Notes: generated from the letters alone by a model not told the origin. A stretch of 64,000 nucleotides of DNA from Moraxellaceae bacterium (GCA_031119205.1 JAVHYF010000006.1:62001-126000); one strand, 5' to 3'; counted from the stretch's first letter, positions 22,408-31,830 are shown. Numbers and translations are program-made.

Positions 22408-25374
22408 TCAGGCCACGATCTGCAAACGACCGTCGTTCGGTTTGTGGAAGTCGCGGTACCAGGACACGAAGGCGCGCGCCGGCACCGGGCGGCAGTAGTG
22501 GTAGCCCTGGGCCAGGTGGCAGCCCAGCTTGGCCAGTACGCCCAGCACGGCGCGGTTTTCGACGCCTTCGGCAATCAGTTGCAGCTTTAGCGAGCGGCCC
22601 AGCGACACGATGGCCTCGACGATCGCACGGTCGGCCTGGTCCGTCTCCAGGTTGCGCACGAAGGAGGAATCGATCTTCAGCTTCTGGATCGGCAGGCGCT
22701 TGAGGTAGCCAAGACTCGAATAACCGGTTCCGAAGTCGTCGATGGACAGCGCGATGCCCAGCTCCTTCAGCGCAGCCAGGGTGTCCGCCGTATGGTCGGC
22801 CTCATGCATCACCACGCTCTCGGTCAGCTCAAGCTCCAGCTCCTGCGGCGACACGCCGTAGAGCTGCAGGGCCTCCTGCACGCGGAGCTTGAAATCTGGC
22901 TGGCGGAACTGCAGCGCGGAGACGTTCACCGCCACCGGGAAGGGCATGATCCCGTCGCGCGTCCATTCCGCGCGCTGGCGACAGGCCTCGCGCAACACCC
23001 AGCTGCCGATCTGCAGGATGAGGCCGCTCTCTTCCGCCACCGGGATGAACTTGGCCGGCGACACGCCGCCGAAGCGCTCGCTGTTCCAGCGGATCAACGC
23101 CTCCGCCCCCACCAGCTTGCGGGTGATGATGTCGATCTGCGGCTGGTAGTACAGCTCGAACTCGTCGCGGTCCACCGCCATGCGCAGGGCATGTTCGAGC
23201 GACAGGTTCTCTGCCGCCTCCTCGTTCATGTCGGGGCGGTACACCTGGTAGTTATTACGGCCCTGCGCCTTGGCGTGGTACATGGCCACGTCCGCGGTGC
23301 GGATCAGCATCTCCGCGTCGCTGGCGTCCCCCGGGTACAGGCTGACGCCGATGCTGGGCGTGATGGACAGGTCGTGCTCACCCACCCGCGCGGCCGGCGC
23401 CAGCGAGGCCAGGATGTGCTCGGCCACCAGCTCCGCATCCTGCTGCTGACGCACCTTGTGCAATACCACGATGAACTCGTCGCCGCCGACGCGGCACACC
23501 GTGTCGACACCCCGCACTGCACGGCGCAGGCGCTCGGCGACAGCCTGCAGCAGGCCATCGCCCACGACGTGACCCAGGCTGTCGTTGATGTTCTTGAAGC
23601 GGTCCAGGTCGATGAACAGCAGCGCCACGCAATGCTTGTCGCGGTCGGCCTGCGACATCGCCACATTCAGGCGGTCGTTCAGCAGCACACGGTTGGGCAG
23701 GCCGGTCAGCGAGTCATGGTGCGCCAGGTAGTGGATGCGTTCTTCCTGGGCCTTGCGCTCCGAGATGTCATTGAAGATGCCGACGATGTTGGTGATCTCA
23801 CCCGCCTGCTCTCCGCCCTTCTCAGCGCCCTGCCCCTTCTCGCTGCGGATAGCCGTCATCGCGAGCCATTGCGGATAGGCGCTGCCGTCGGCACGGGCGT
23901 CCCACACTTCGCCCGACCAGTAGCCGGCACTGCGCAGCGTGCTCCAGAGTTCGTCGTAGAAGGCCTCGTCGTGCAGGCCGGCATCGAGGAAAGGCGGGTG
24001 CTTGCCCACGATGTCCTCCGCCTTGCGGCCGGATATTTCGCAGAACGCCTTGTTGACGAACAGCACCTTGCCCGCGGGATCGGTGATGAAAACCGCATCG
24101 CCGATCTTGGCGAACACGGCCTGCCACAACGAAGACTCGCGCTCGCGCTGCTGCAGGGACAGCGCAAGGTCACGGAAAGCATTGTTGAGGTGGCCGATCT
24201 CGTCCGCGTCGTCGAAGTCCAGCCGCACCTTGTCGTACTCGCCCGCCTCCACGGCACGCACGGCTTCGGACAACGACGCCACCGGCTGGATGATCTCGGC
24301 ACGCGCCAGCCACAGGCCGATGGGCAACACCACGAGCCCCGACAGCACGAAGGCCAGCAGCACGTCCGCCATCGCGGAACGGGCCTGGGCACGCTGGGAG
24401 TCCTTGCTGATCGACAAGGCTAGATACAGCGGCGCCCCTTTCTCGACCGGCAGACGCATCACGCGCCCGGCGCGCTCCGCCGTGTCGTAGCGACCGGCAT
24501 CGCTGGCGAAGCGGCCGGCGTTGCGGTCTGACAGCAGCGGTGCGTCGGCCAGCACGTCGGCGGGCGGCGCACGGTCCAGCGCACCGACGAGCTTGCCGCC
24601 GGGCATCACCCAGCCGACATCGATTTCGCCATTCAGCAGGCGCGGCAGGTTGCGCTCGAAGACATGACCGAGGAAGAGCGCGATGTAGCCGACACGCCGC
24701 GTACCGCGTTCGCTGGTCACTTCCACCGGCGTGGACACGGTGAGCACCGGCTCGTCACCGACCACGCGCCAAGCAGCCCCGTCATTGCCGGCGGGCAGGC
24801 TCACGTCCTCGCGACGGATGGATTCGGCAGTCTGGCCGGGCACCTGGTAGGTCTGGTTGGTCTGCTCCTGCGCAGAGGCCGACTGCTCCGGGTCGCGCAG
24901 CGCAAAGGAGCCGATCTGCGGCCGCTGGCCACGTCCGTCGAAGTAGGACAGAGGCTGGCCGTCGCGGTCGTAGGCCACGACCAGCGCACGTGCAGTGGGC
25001 CCCACACGGGCCAGGCGGATGGTGATCGCGCGTTGGTGGGCGCGCAGCAGGATCTTCGGCTCATGGTTGTCGTAGCCACTGGCCACGCTGTCCAGCCGCA
25101 AGACCACGTTGGGGTCAGCAGAGAGGGAATTGAGCACGCGGCGGGATTCATCCAGCCGCGTCACATAGGTCTGCGCCAGACCTTCACGCATACGGTCGAA
25201 GCCCTGGTCGACGAGCTGCGTGTGGCCATGGCTCACCTGGCGCACGATGAGCACGCCGGCCACCCCCACCGTCAGCGCCATGGACAGGATCAGCAGCAGG
25301 ATGAGCTTCGCCCGCAGGGTGTGGATGCCCACGCGGTGAAGCTGCCGGTCGATGCGGTCTGCCAGACGTTGCAT
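22408..25374 (-). CDS. Membrane sensor diguanylate cyclase/phosphodiesterase (CHASE-like, HAMP, PAS, GGDEF, EAL)
   Basis: 988 residues. Membrane segment ~24-45 and a second ~325-345 flank a ~280-residue periplasmic sensor domain. Next come a HAMP linker (~350-400), a PAS domain (~410-540, IGDAVFITDPAGKVLFVN), a GGDEF domain with intact CRVGGDEFIVVL, and an EAL domain with GAEALIRW, ELTESVVM, IDDFGTGYSSL and AEGVE. Both catalytic motifs are intact, so it could make or break cyclic di-GMP depending on signal. Upstream DNA holds a TGATAC/GTATCA repeat that may be a control site. Not obviously tied to its neighbours. Confidence 0.92.
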   Translation of the reverse strand: MQRLADRIDRQLHRVGIHTLRAKLILLLILSMALTVGVAGVLIVRQVSHGHTQLVDQGFDRMREGLAQTYVTRLDESRRVLNSLSADPNVVLRLDSVASGYDNHEPKILLRAHQRAITIRLARVGPTARALVVAYDRDGQPLSYFDGRGQRPQIGSFALRDPEQSASAQEQTNQTYQVPGQTAESIRREDVSLPAGNDGAAWRVVGDEPVLTVSTPVEVTSERGTRRVGYIALFLGHVFERNLPRLLNGEIDVGWVMPGGKLVGALDRAPPADVLADAPLLSDRNAGRFASDAGRYDTAERAGRVMRLPVEKGAPLYLALSISKDSQRAQARSAMADVLLAFVLSGLVVLPIGLWLARAEIIQPVASLSEAVRAVEAGEYDKVRLDFDDADEIGHLNNAFRDLALSLQQRERESSLWQAVFAKIGDAVFITDPAGKVLFVNKAFCEISGRKAEDIVGKHPPFLDAGLHDEAFYDELWSTLRSAGYWSGEVWDARADGSAYPQWLAMTAIRSEKGQGAEKGGEQAGEITNIVGIFNDISERKAQEERIHYLAHHDSLTGLPNRVLLNDRLNVAMSQADRDKHCVALLFIDLDRFKNINDSLGHVVGDGLLQAVAERLRRAVRGVDTVCRVGGDEFIVVLHKVRQQQDAELVAEHILASLAPAARVGEHDLSITPSIGVSLYPGDASDAEMLIRTADVAMYHAKAQGRNNYQVYRPDMNEEAAENLSLEHALRMAVDRDEFELYYQPQIDIITRKLVGAEALIRWNSERFGGVSPAKFIPVAEESGLILQIGSWVLREACRQRAEWTRDGIMPFPVAVNVSALQFRQPDFKLRVQEALQLYGVSPQELELELTESVVMHEADHTADTLAALKELGIALSIDDFGTGYSSLGYLKRLPIQKLKIDSSFVRNLETDQADRAIVEAIVSLGRSLKLQLIAEGVENRAVLGVLAKLGCHLAQGYHYCRPVPARAFVSWYRDFHKPNDGRLQIVA

Positions 25375-25679
25375 GAAGGGTTCAGTTATCGGTTCAGCTT
25401 TTGGATTAGTTCGATGGACGTCCAGATGACCCGCAAAAGCTGGAATCCATTCCTTGCCGGCGCCACCGGCACGCGTCCCGCCACTGATACGAAAGTATCA
25501 ATGGAGTATCAACTGACATTGACGGCGCTCATGCCCTTCCAGTTGAGGGCTAACCCCAACTATTCCACGCATTTACACGCTTTTCCCGCTGACCGGCGAC
25601 GAAAGGCTTGCGGGCGGGCACATCAAACGAGAGATGTGCTCGCCTCGCCGCCCTGGCTCCAATACCTCACCACGCCGCC
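25375..25679. other. Intergenic region upstream of the GGDEF-EAL gene
   Basis: About 305 bases between the start of the GGDEF-EAL gene and the stop of the amidase gene. TGATAC (25485-25490) and GTATCA (25495-25500) form an inverted repeat with loop GAAA, and GTATCA recurs at 25506-25511. Apart from this and a GGTTCAG direct repeat near 25380-25395, nothing was recognised. Confidence 0.35.
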
Positions 25680-27080
25680 TCAGCAAGCAGCCTCAGCGAG
25701 ACAGCGCTCTGCCCACCAGGCAGCGCGCAGTACCAGCGGGTCGGCATGGCGCTGACCAACGATCTGCAGGCCCAGCGGCAATCCCGCCTTGCCGTGGCCA
25801 GCAGGAATGCTGATGGCCGGCACGTTGCAGTAGTTGAAGAGTGGCGTGTAGGCGGCGTGGCCACGCGGTCCGGCAGGCCTGCCGCCGATTTCCGGCGGGC
25901 CCATCAGGTCCAGTGCCCAGGCCTCGACCGGCGCGGTCGGGCACAGCAGCAGATCGTAGTCGGCGAAGAAGGCCGACAGTGACTGCGACAGCTTGTCGCG
26001 CAACATCAGCACTGCTGCCAGTTGCGGGCCACTCACCTGCTGGCCCAGGCGGATCTGGTCGGCGATCACGGGGTCGATGTCCTCAGGCCGGCGCGCCAGC
26101 GCCTCACCGAACAGGGCGGCCAGCTCGGCCTGCTGAAGAGCCAGCAGCGGATACTCGCGTGCTGCGGCCGGCCAGGCCGGGCTGGCCTCCTCGACCGCCC
26201 AGCCCGCGGCACGCAGGCGGGCCACAGAACCCTGCAAGGCAGCGGCGACATCCTCATCGATGGCCAGATCGCAACCCAGGTCCATCGAGAAGGCAACACG
26301 CAAAGGCGGCAAGGGTGCCTTGAGGCCGGACAGCACCTGCATGTGCGAGAACTCCGGCTGCGAGAGCGGATCTTGCGCATCGAAGCCCAGCAGGGACTGG
26401 AACATCAGCGCCACGTCCTCCACGTCGCGCCCGAGCTGACCGATCACCGACAGCATGTGGTTGGGGTCGTCGAAGCCCCAGGGATTCGGCACCGCACCCA
26501 GTGTCGGTTTGAAGCCGACCAGACCCGTATGGGCTGCAGGCCGCCGCGTCGACCCACCCGCATCGGTCGCGAGTGCGAGCGGACCCAGCCCTGCCGCCAC
26601 TGCAGCCACCGCACCACCTGACGAGCCGCCAGGGGTGCGCGACAGGTCCAGCGGGTTGCGGGTCGCACCGTGCAACAGGTTGGTCGTCACACCCTTGCAG
26701 GCGAACTCCGAACAGTTGGTGATACCCAGCATCACCGCACCGAGCGCGCGCAGGCGTGCCACACACCAGGAATCGCGCGGCGCCACGAAGTCGCGGAACA
26801 GGCGTGAGCCGAAAGTGGCGGGGCGGCCCTCGACCCACAGATTGTCCTTGGTGGTGAAGGGCACGCCGGCCAGCGGCAAGACCTCTCCCGCCGCCACGCG
26901 GCGATCCACGGCTTCCGCCTCGGCCAGCACGGCGACGCGGTCGAAGTGGATCAAGGCATTGAGCGCCGGATTGCGGCGCTCGACCTCGTCACAGATCGCC
27001 GCTGCCACCGCACGCGCGGTCAGCGCCCCACTCGTCACGCGCGCCGCAATGTCGCGTGCGCGCATCGTCCCGATATCCAT
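25680..27080 (-). CDS. Amidase (amidase-signature family)
   Basis: 466 residues from ATG 27080, preceded by AGGAAG; longer in-frame starts lack a ribosome site and homology. The Ser-cisSer-Lys triad is visible: FTTKDNLWV (Lys), TPGGSSGGAVAAVAAGLGP (cis-Ser) and DAGGSTRRPAAHTGLVGFKPT (nucleophile Ser; the usual Ile after GGS is Thr). It hydrolyses a carboxylic amide to acid and ammonia; the substrate is unknown. Divergent from the ABC importer operon, with one TTGTNNACAA box in front of each, so both are probably under the GntR regulator at 33160. Cytoplasmic; no signal peptide. Confidence 0.88.
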   Translation of the reverse strand: MDIGTMRARDIAARVTSGALTARAVAAAICDEVERRNPALNALIHFDRVAVLAEAEAVDRRVAAGEVLPLAGVPFTTKDNLWVEGRPATFGSRLFRDFVAPRDSWCVARLRALGAVMLGITNCSEFACKGVTTNLLHGATRNPLDLSRTPGGSSGGAVAAVAAGLGPLALATDAGGSTRRPAAHTGLVGFKPTLGAVPNPWGFDDPNHMLSVIGQLGRDVEDVALMFQSLLGFDAQDPLSQPEFSHMQVLSGLKAPLPPLRVAFSMDLGCDLAIDEDVAAALQGSVARLRAAGWAVEEASPAWPAAAREYPLLALQQAELAALFGEALARRPEDIDPVIADQIRLGQQVSGPQLAAVLMLRDKLSQSLSAFFADYDLLLCPTAPVEAWALDLMGPPEIGGRPAGPRGHAAYTPLFNYCNVPAISIPAGHGKAGLPLGLQIVGQRHADPLVLRAAWWAERCLAEAAC

Positions 27081-27160
27081 CTTCCTGCCCCTGGTCCTGT
27101 CATCGCGCACTGAAGAAGGGCTCCAGTGCGCAGACATAGTGCAATGTTTCGTTGCATGTT

Positions 27161-27170
27161 TTGTACACAA
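27161..27170. promoter_or_regulatory. Predicted GntR/FCD operator before the amidase gene
   Basis: TTGTACACAA, matching TTGTNNACAA found at three other cluster positions. It lies 81 bases upstream of the amidase start and 101 bp from the next box, in the divergent gap. Confidence 0.6.
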
Positions 27171-27261
27171 CTCTAACAACACAACACCGTAAATCTGGCA
27201 ATGCATCTCCGCAATTGATTGTTTTTTCGTATCTATTCGAAAACAAGACTGTCCATCATCT

Positions 27262-27271
27262 TGTTTACAAC
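27262..27271. promoter_or_regulatory. Predicted GntR/FCD operator before the ABC importer operon
   Basis: TTGTTTACAA, 54 bases upstream of the ATPase start at 27325. Same TTGTNNACAA core as the boxes at 27161, 33067 and 33911. Confidence 0.6.
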
Positions 27272-27324
27272 ATCTGGCATCTGCCTTGCTCTTCCAATCC
27301 ATCGCAAAAGATCCGTACCCGACC

Positions 27325-28416
27325 ATGAGCACCCCGGCACACGGCTTCAGCCTCACCCTGGACGACATCCTTCACCAGTACGGAAGCGCCATCGCGGTCG
27401 ACCACGTCACGCTGGAGATCGGGGCCGGCGAACTGGTGTCGCTGCTGGGCCCCTCAGGCTGCGGCAAGACGACGCTCCTGCGCATCATTGGCGGCTTCCT
27501 GCAGCAGACCTCGGGGCGGGTGATCGTCGGTGGTCGCCCGATCGACGACCTGCCGCCCAACAAGCGCGGTGTCGGCATCGTGTTCCAGAACTACGCGCTG
27601 TTCCCGCACATGAGCGTGGCGGAGAACATCGCCTACGGCCTGGCCGCACGTGGTGCGGATCGCAGCGCACAGAAAAAACAGGTGGGCGAAATGCTGGAGC
27701 TCGTACAGCTCAGCCACCTCGCGGAACGCCTGCCCAAGCAGCTTTCAGGCGGCCAGCAACAGCGCGTGGCGCTGGCACGCGCGCTCGCCGTGGAGCCGCG
27801 CCTGCTGCTGCTGGACGAACCGTTCGCCGCGCTCGACAAGAGCCTGCGCCTGGACATGCAGATCGAGATCAAGCGCATCCAGCGCCAGTCCGGCACCACC
27901 TGCATCATGGTGACGCACGACCAGGAGGAAGCGCTGTCGATGTCCGACCGCGTCGCCGTGCTGTCGCGCGGCAGGCTGGAACAGTTCGGCACGCCGACGG
28001 CGGTGTACGACCGCCCCGAAACCCTGTTCGTGAACCAGTTCGTCGGCACCGCCAACCAGTTGCAGGGAACGCTCGAAAGCACGTCGGCCGAAGCCTGCAG
28101 CGTGCGCCTGCCGGGCGGCCGCATCCTGCAGTGCGCCCCACCCCACGAAGCCCTGCCGGGCGGCAGCGACGTGATCGCCTGCGTGCGGCCGGAAAGCCTG
28201 CGCATCGGCAGCGATGCCGACGGCATTGCCGCGACCGTGGAGCTGGGTCTGCCGCTGGGCGCCACCATCGTGCACGAGGTGCTCACCGACGATGGCCTGC
28301 GCATCAAGACCTCCGAACCCCGCCTGCCCGGCCTGGAGCCACGTGCGCCGGGCAGCCGCATCACCGTCAGCCCGCTGGCCGCATCCGCGATCCGCGTTTT
28401 TCCCGTCCCTGCCTGA
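27325..28416 (+). CDS. ABC importer ATPase (PotA-like)
   Basis: 363 residues from ATG 27325. ATP-binding motifs: Walker A GPSGCGKTT, Q-loop VFQNYALFPHM, signature LSGGQQQR, Walker B LLLLDEPFAALD, H-loop MVTHDQEEAL. A C-terminal TOBE-like domain starts around residue 240 (FVGTANQLQG; ACVRPESLRIG). This is the ATPase form of polyamine/iron-type importers. First of four genes in an operon (ATPase, binding protein, two permeases) transcribed away from the amidase gene. The cargo is unknown; the context suggests an N-containing cyclic or amide compound. Confidence 0.92.
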   Translation: MSTPAHGFSLTLDDILHQYGSAIAVDHVTLEIGAGELVSLLGPSGCGKTTLLRIIGGFLQQTSGRVIVGGRPIDDLPPNKRGVGIVFQNYALFPHMSVAENIAYGLAARGADRSAQKKQVGEMLELVQLSHLAERLPKQLSGGQQQRVALARALAVEPRLLLLDEPFAALDKSLRLDMQIEIKRIQRQSGTTCIMVTHDQEEALSMSDRVAVLSRGRLEQFGTPTAVYDRPETLFVNQFVGTANQLQGTLESTSAEACSVRLPGGRILQCAPPHEALPGGSDVIACVRPESLRIGSDADGIAATVELGLPLGATIVHEVLTDDGLRIKTSEPRLPGLEPRAPGSRITVSPLAASAIRVFPVPA

Positions 28417-28433
28417 ACCTGAAGGAGTCGCAC

Positions 28434-29480
28434 ATGGACCTGAGTCGTCGCCGAGTACTGCAATCGGCACTCACCCTCGCCGCCGTACAACTGTTCCCCG
28501 GCATCACGCATGCCCAGGCCCGCCGCCTGGTGTTCGCCACCTTCACCGGTAGCTGGGAGGAAGCCCACAAGGCCGTGCTGGTGCCGGCTTTCCGCAAGGC
28601 CAACAACAACGCCGACATCACGCTGGACCCGATGCTGTCGGTGGACCAGATCGCCAAGGTGACGGCAGCACGCAACAACCCGCCCATCGACGTGATGCTG
28701 CACGATCCGGGCCCCGCGCTGACCGCCATCTCGCAGGACCTCGTGGAGCCCTTCCCGGTCGCGCAGAGCAAGTACTACAAGGACCTGATTCCCGAAGCCC
28801 AGGAGAGCATGGGCCCGGCTATCTTCTTCCAGGTAGTCGGTCTGACCTACAACCCGGAGACCGTGAAGAAAGCGCCGACTTCCTGGCTGGATCTGTGGAA
28901 GCCGGAGTTCAAGGGTCGCGTCGGCATCACCAACATGAACTCCACACTGGGCACCGGCTTCATGGTGGAACTGGCGAAGATGAAGGGCGGATCGGAGTCA
29001 AACATCGAACCGGCCTTCAAGGCCATCCAGGAACTGAAGCCCAACCTGGCCGCCGTCGCCGCCAACCCGGGCCAGCTCGCCTCACTGTTCCAGCAAGGGC
29101 AGATCGACATCAGCCCGGGCAACTTCAACGCCATCCAGATCCTCAAGGCGCAGGGCGTGCCGGTGGAATGGGTCGCACCGAAAGAAGGTGCCATCGCCTT
29201 CAAGACCACCATCCACGTCGTGAAGAACTCGCCCAACCGCGATCTGGCCGTGGCGCTGATCGAGGCCGCCATGTCGCCCGAGGTGCAGAGCAAGCTGATG
29301 CAGGCGCCCTACCTCGTCGTGCCCACCAACACCAAGGTGAAGATGGAAGGCGAGATCGCCAAGGCCCTCGCCAAGGATCACGCCGAGATGAAGAAGAAGT
29401 TCCTGTTCCAGGACTGGAAGAAGATCAACGAGCAGCGCGCCGGCTGGATCGAGCGCTTCAATAAGGACATCAAGGTGTAG
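28434..29480 (+). CDS. Periplasmic substrate-binding protein of the ABC importer
   Basis: 348 residues, 17 bases after the ATPase gene, with GAAGGAG upstream. The N-terminus SRRRVLQSALTLAAVQLFPG is a twin-arginine-like signal, so Tat export is likely. The mature protein has the two-lobe periplasmic-binding fold of the PotD/iron type (LVFATFTGSWEEAHK, FKGRVGITNMNSTLGTGF, FNAIQILKAQGVPVEW). This component fixes substrate specificity, which cannot be read here. Confidence 0.88.
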   Translation: MDLSRRRVLQSALTLAAVQLFPGITHAQARRLVFATFTGSWEEAHKAVLVPAFRKANNNADITLDPMLSVDQIAKVTAARNNPPIDVMLHDPGPALTAISQDLVEPFPVAQSKYYKDLIPEAQESMGPAIFFQVVGLTYNPETVKKAPTSWLDLWKPEFKGRVGITNMNSTLGTGFMVELAKMKGGSESNIEPAFKAIQELKPNLAAVAANPGQLASLFQQGQIDISPGNFNAIQILKAQGVPVEWVAPKEGAIAFKTTIHVVKNSPNRDLAVALIEAAMSPEVQSKLMQAPYLVVPTNTKVKMEGEIAKALAKDHAEMKKKFLFQDWKKINEQRAGWIERFNKDIKV

Positions 29481-29505
29481 GAATCCGAAACAAAAGGGCT
29501 GCGCA

Positions 29506-29587
29506 CGTCGCTGGCGGCATCTGGGTAAAAGATGGCTCACTCGCCGTGCGTAAGCACTGCTCTGCGCGAGCCGCCTGGCCAGCGACG
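29506..29587 (+). other. Structured spacer inside the ABC operon
   Basis: CGTCGCTGGC (29506-29515) and GCCAGCGACG (29578-29587) are exact inverse complements 62 bases apart, within the 196-base gap between binding-protein and permease genes. Such stems often stabilise the upstream, highly expressed binding-protein message. No terminator T-run. Confidence 0.45.
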
Positions 29588-29676
29588 CGCTCGCTCCATT
29601 TGTTGCGGATTCCACACGACTTATTGGCTCGCATTCCTGCAACACCATCGGAACGAAACTATCCAGGACTCCGCCC

Positions 29677-30531
29677 GTGCGCACCTTCACCCCGGTCACC
29701 GTCTACGGCCTGCGTTTCACGACACCGCTGGCGGCGTTCTTCGTCCTGTTCTTCCTCGCGCCTCTGTTGTTGCTGCTGTTCATCAGCCTGCACAACGACA
29801 CCGCGCTCACCGAATTCGGTTTCTCGCAGTACACCAAGTTCTTCACCGAAGGCTTCGCGCTGCCCATCCTCGCCGACACGCTGTGGCTGGGCGTGCAGGT
29901 CACGCTGCTGAGCCTGGTGCTGGGCTACGCGCTGGCCTGGGCCTTCGTGCGCAGCCGGCCATCGGTGCAGACCGTGCTGATCATGATCATCGTGATGCCG
30001 CTGCTCACCAGCGTCGTCGTGCGTACCTTCGCGTGGATCGTGATCCTGGGGCGCCAGGGCATCCTCAACACGGTGCTGATGAACTGGGAATGGATCGAGA
30101 CACCAGCCCGCCTGCTCTACACACGCAGCGGCCTGGTGGTCGCACTGGCCAACGTGCAACTGCCGCTGATGGTGCTGCCGCTGATCACCGCGCTGCAGCG
30201 CATCGAACCCAACCTGGAGGACGCCTCCTCCATCCTCGGCGCGAGCGCCTGGCGCACCTTCTTCAAGGTCACGCTGCCGCTGACGCTGCCCGGTGTCGTC
30301 GCCGGCTGCCTGCTGACTTTCGCTGCGTCGATCACCGCCTTCATCTCGCAATCGCTGATCGGTGGCGGGCAGATGCTGTTCATGCCCATGTACATCTACC
30401 AGCAGGCCTCCACCCTGCAGAACTGGCCCTATGCCGCTGCCATCTCGCTGGTCTTCCTGGTCGCGGTGATGGGCTGCGTGTCGGTGTTCAACATCCTCGG
30501 CCGGCTCTCGAAAGGTTACGCAACGACATGA
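29677..30531 (+). CDS. ABC importer permease 1
   Basis: 284 residues from GTG 29677, with AGGAC upstream. Six hydrophobic segments, the first about residues 15-38. The EAA loop contacting the ATPase reads EDASSILGASAWRTF then VTLPLTLPG. Its stop overlaps the start of the second permease (ATGA), so the pair is coupled and probably forms the heterodimeric channel. PotB-like. Confidence 0.9.
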   Translation: MRTFTPVTVYGLRFTTPLAAFFVLFFLAPLLLLLFISLHNDTALTEFGFSQYTKFFTEGFALPILADTLWLGVQVTLLSLVLGYALAWAFVRSRPSVQTVLIMIIVMPLLTSVVVRTFAWIVILGRQGILNTVLMNWEWIETPARLLYTRSGLVVALANVQLPLMVLPLITALQRIEPNLEDASSILGASAWRTFFKVTLPLTLPGVVAGCLLTFAASITAFISQSLIGGGQMLFMPMYIYQQASTLQNWPYAAAISLVFLVAVMGCVSVFNILGRLSKGYATT

Positions 30532-31343
30532 TCATCGGGCACCGTCACTCCCTCTCCGACCTGTCGCTGCGCATCACCCTGTGGGGTCTCGCCGCGCTGT
30601 CCATCATCCTGCTGCTGGCGCCCACGCTGGTGGTGCTGATCGTTTCCTTCACCAGCGGCTTCTCGCTGAAGTTCCCGCCACCCGGCTATTCGCTGCGCTG
30701 GTACGAGGCGCTCATCGACGCCTGGCAGCTGCACTTCGCGGCCTGGAACAGCATCAAGGTCGCCGCGCTGACCACGCTGCTGTCGGTAGTGCTGGGCGTC
30801 AGTGCCTCGCTGGGAATCGCGCGCTCCGAAAAGGCCATGGCGCGCGTACTCGACTCCTTCTTCATGTCGCCCTTGATCCTGCCGGCGCTGGCCTTCGGCC
30901 TGGCCTCGCTGATCTTCTTTTCGGAGCTGGGCATCCCGGTATCGGTCACCACCCTGGTCATCGGCCACACGGTGGTGTGCATTCCCTACGTGATGCGCAC
31001 CACCATCGCGGCACTGGCGCAGTTGCCCGCAACCTTGCTGGAGAGTTCGGCGAGTCTCGGCGCGGATCGCTGGTACTCCTTCCGCCGCGTCACCTTGCCG
31101 CTGATCGCACCGGGCGTCGGCGCGGGCGCCTTCATCGCCTTCATGTCCAGCTTCGACAACGTGCCGGTGTCGCTCTTCCTGCGCGACGCCCGCACCGACA
31201 TGCTGCCTATCCGCATGTGGCAGGACCTGGAAGGCAAGCTGGACGTGACCATCGCGGCCCTGTCGGGCGTGATGATCTTCGCCACGCTGATCCTGATGGT
31301 GGTGATGGAAAAACTGACCGGCATCACGAAGCGGATGCGCTGA
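30528..31343 (+). CDS. ABC importer permease 2
   Basis: 271 residues from ATG 30528, overlapping the previous stop. Hydrophobic segments at about 18-42, 74-98, 108-132, 138-158, 190-212 and 240-260. EAA loop ESSASLGADRWYSF followed by RVTLPLIAPGVGAG. PotC-like partner of permease 1. Ends before a 28-bp perfect palindrome. Confidence 0.9.
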   Translation: MIIGHRHSLSDLSLRITLWGLAALSIILLLAPTLVVLIVSFTSGFSLKFPPPGYSLRWYEALIDAWQLHFAAWNSIKVAALTTLLSVVLGVSASLGIARSEKAMARVLDSFFMSPLILPALAFGLASLIFFSELGIPVSVTTLVIGHTVVCIPYVMRTTIAALAQLPATLLESSASLGADRWYSFRRVTLPLIAPGVGAGAFIAFMSSFDNVPVSLFLRDARTDMLPIRMWQDLEGKLDVTIAALSGVMIFATLILMVVMEKLTGITKRMR

Positions 31344-31362
31344 GCTTGCACGCGCCGGGACG

Positions 31363-31390
31363 CGCCATTGCCGCAGCTGCGGCAATGGCG
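31363..31390. terminator. Palindromic hairpin between convergent genes
   Basis: A 28-base perfect palindrome (14-bp half: CGCCATTGCCGCAG) in the 55-base gap between the permease stop and the stop of the transthyretin-like gene. No T-run, but its position suggests a bidirectional end of transcription. Confidence 0.55.
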
Positions 31391-31398
31391 GAACGGAA

Positions 31399-31815
31399 TC
31401 AGGCGCCGCGGAACAGCGAGTAACCCCAGGGCGTCATCTTGAGAGGCAGGTGATAGTGCTGAGCTGGATCACGCATGACGAAGCGGAACGGGACGACGTC
31501 CAGGATGCCCGGCGCGCTGCCACTGGCGGCGAAGTAGTCCCCGGCATGGAAGCGCACCTCGTACGTACCGGCGACGATGCTCGAGGTCCGCGTCACCGGG
31601 TCGTCCCACACACCGTTGCTACCGAGCTCGCCCGCTGCGAGAAGTCGCGGCTGCGGCGCCATGGCCCACAACTCCACCTTCATGCCCGCCGCGGGAACGC
31701 CGCGTGCCACGTCCACACCGTGCATCGACACGCCGCCTGCCCCTGCCACTCCGTCACTCTCAACCTTGTCACCTGCCATGCCCTGCTCTCCCATCGGATC
31801 GATTGCTGGATTCAT
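31399..31815 (-). CDS. Transthyretin-like protein, 5-hydroxyisourate hydrolase family, altered signature
   Basis: 138 residues from ATG 31815; ATG 31779 is also possible. The family's N-terminal motif is seen as SMHGVDVARGVPAAGMKVELW, keeping the active His. The C-terminal block AQHYHLPLKMTPWGYSLFRGA matches the HYHVPLLLSPWGYSTYRGS hallmark, but the last tetrapeptide is FRGA instead of YRGS, the signature of 5-hydroxyisourate hydrolase. The Arg usually placed mid-protein may be TRTSS. The enzyme may still open a hydroxyisourate-like ring, or act on a related substrate of this hydantoinase cluster. No other purine-catabolic gene is present. Starts 15 bases from the divergent MFS gene. Confidence 0.75.
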   Translation of the reverse strand: MNPAIDPMGEQGMAGDKVESDGVAGAGGVSMHGVDVARGVPAAGMKVELWAMAPQPRLLAAGELGSNGVWDDPVTRTSSIVAGTYEVRFHAGDYFAASGSAPGILDVVPFRFVMRDPAQHYHLPLKMTPWGYSLFRGA

Positions 31816-31830
31816 TGAACCGGGCGCGCG

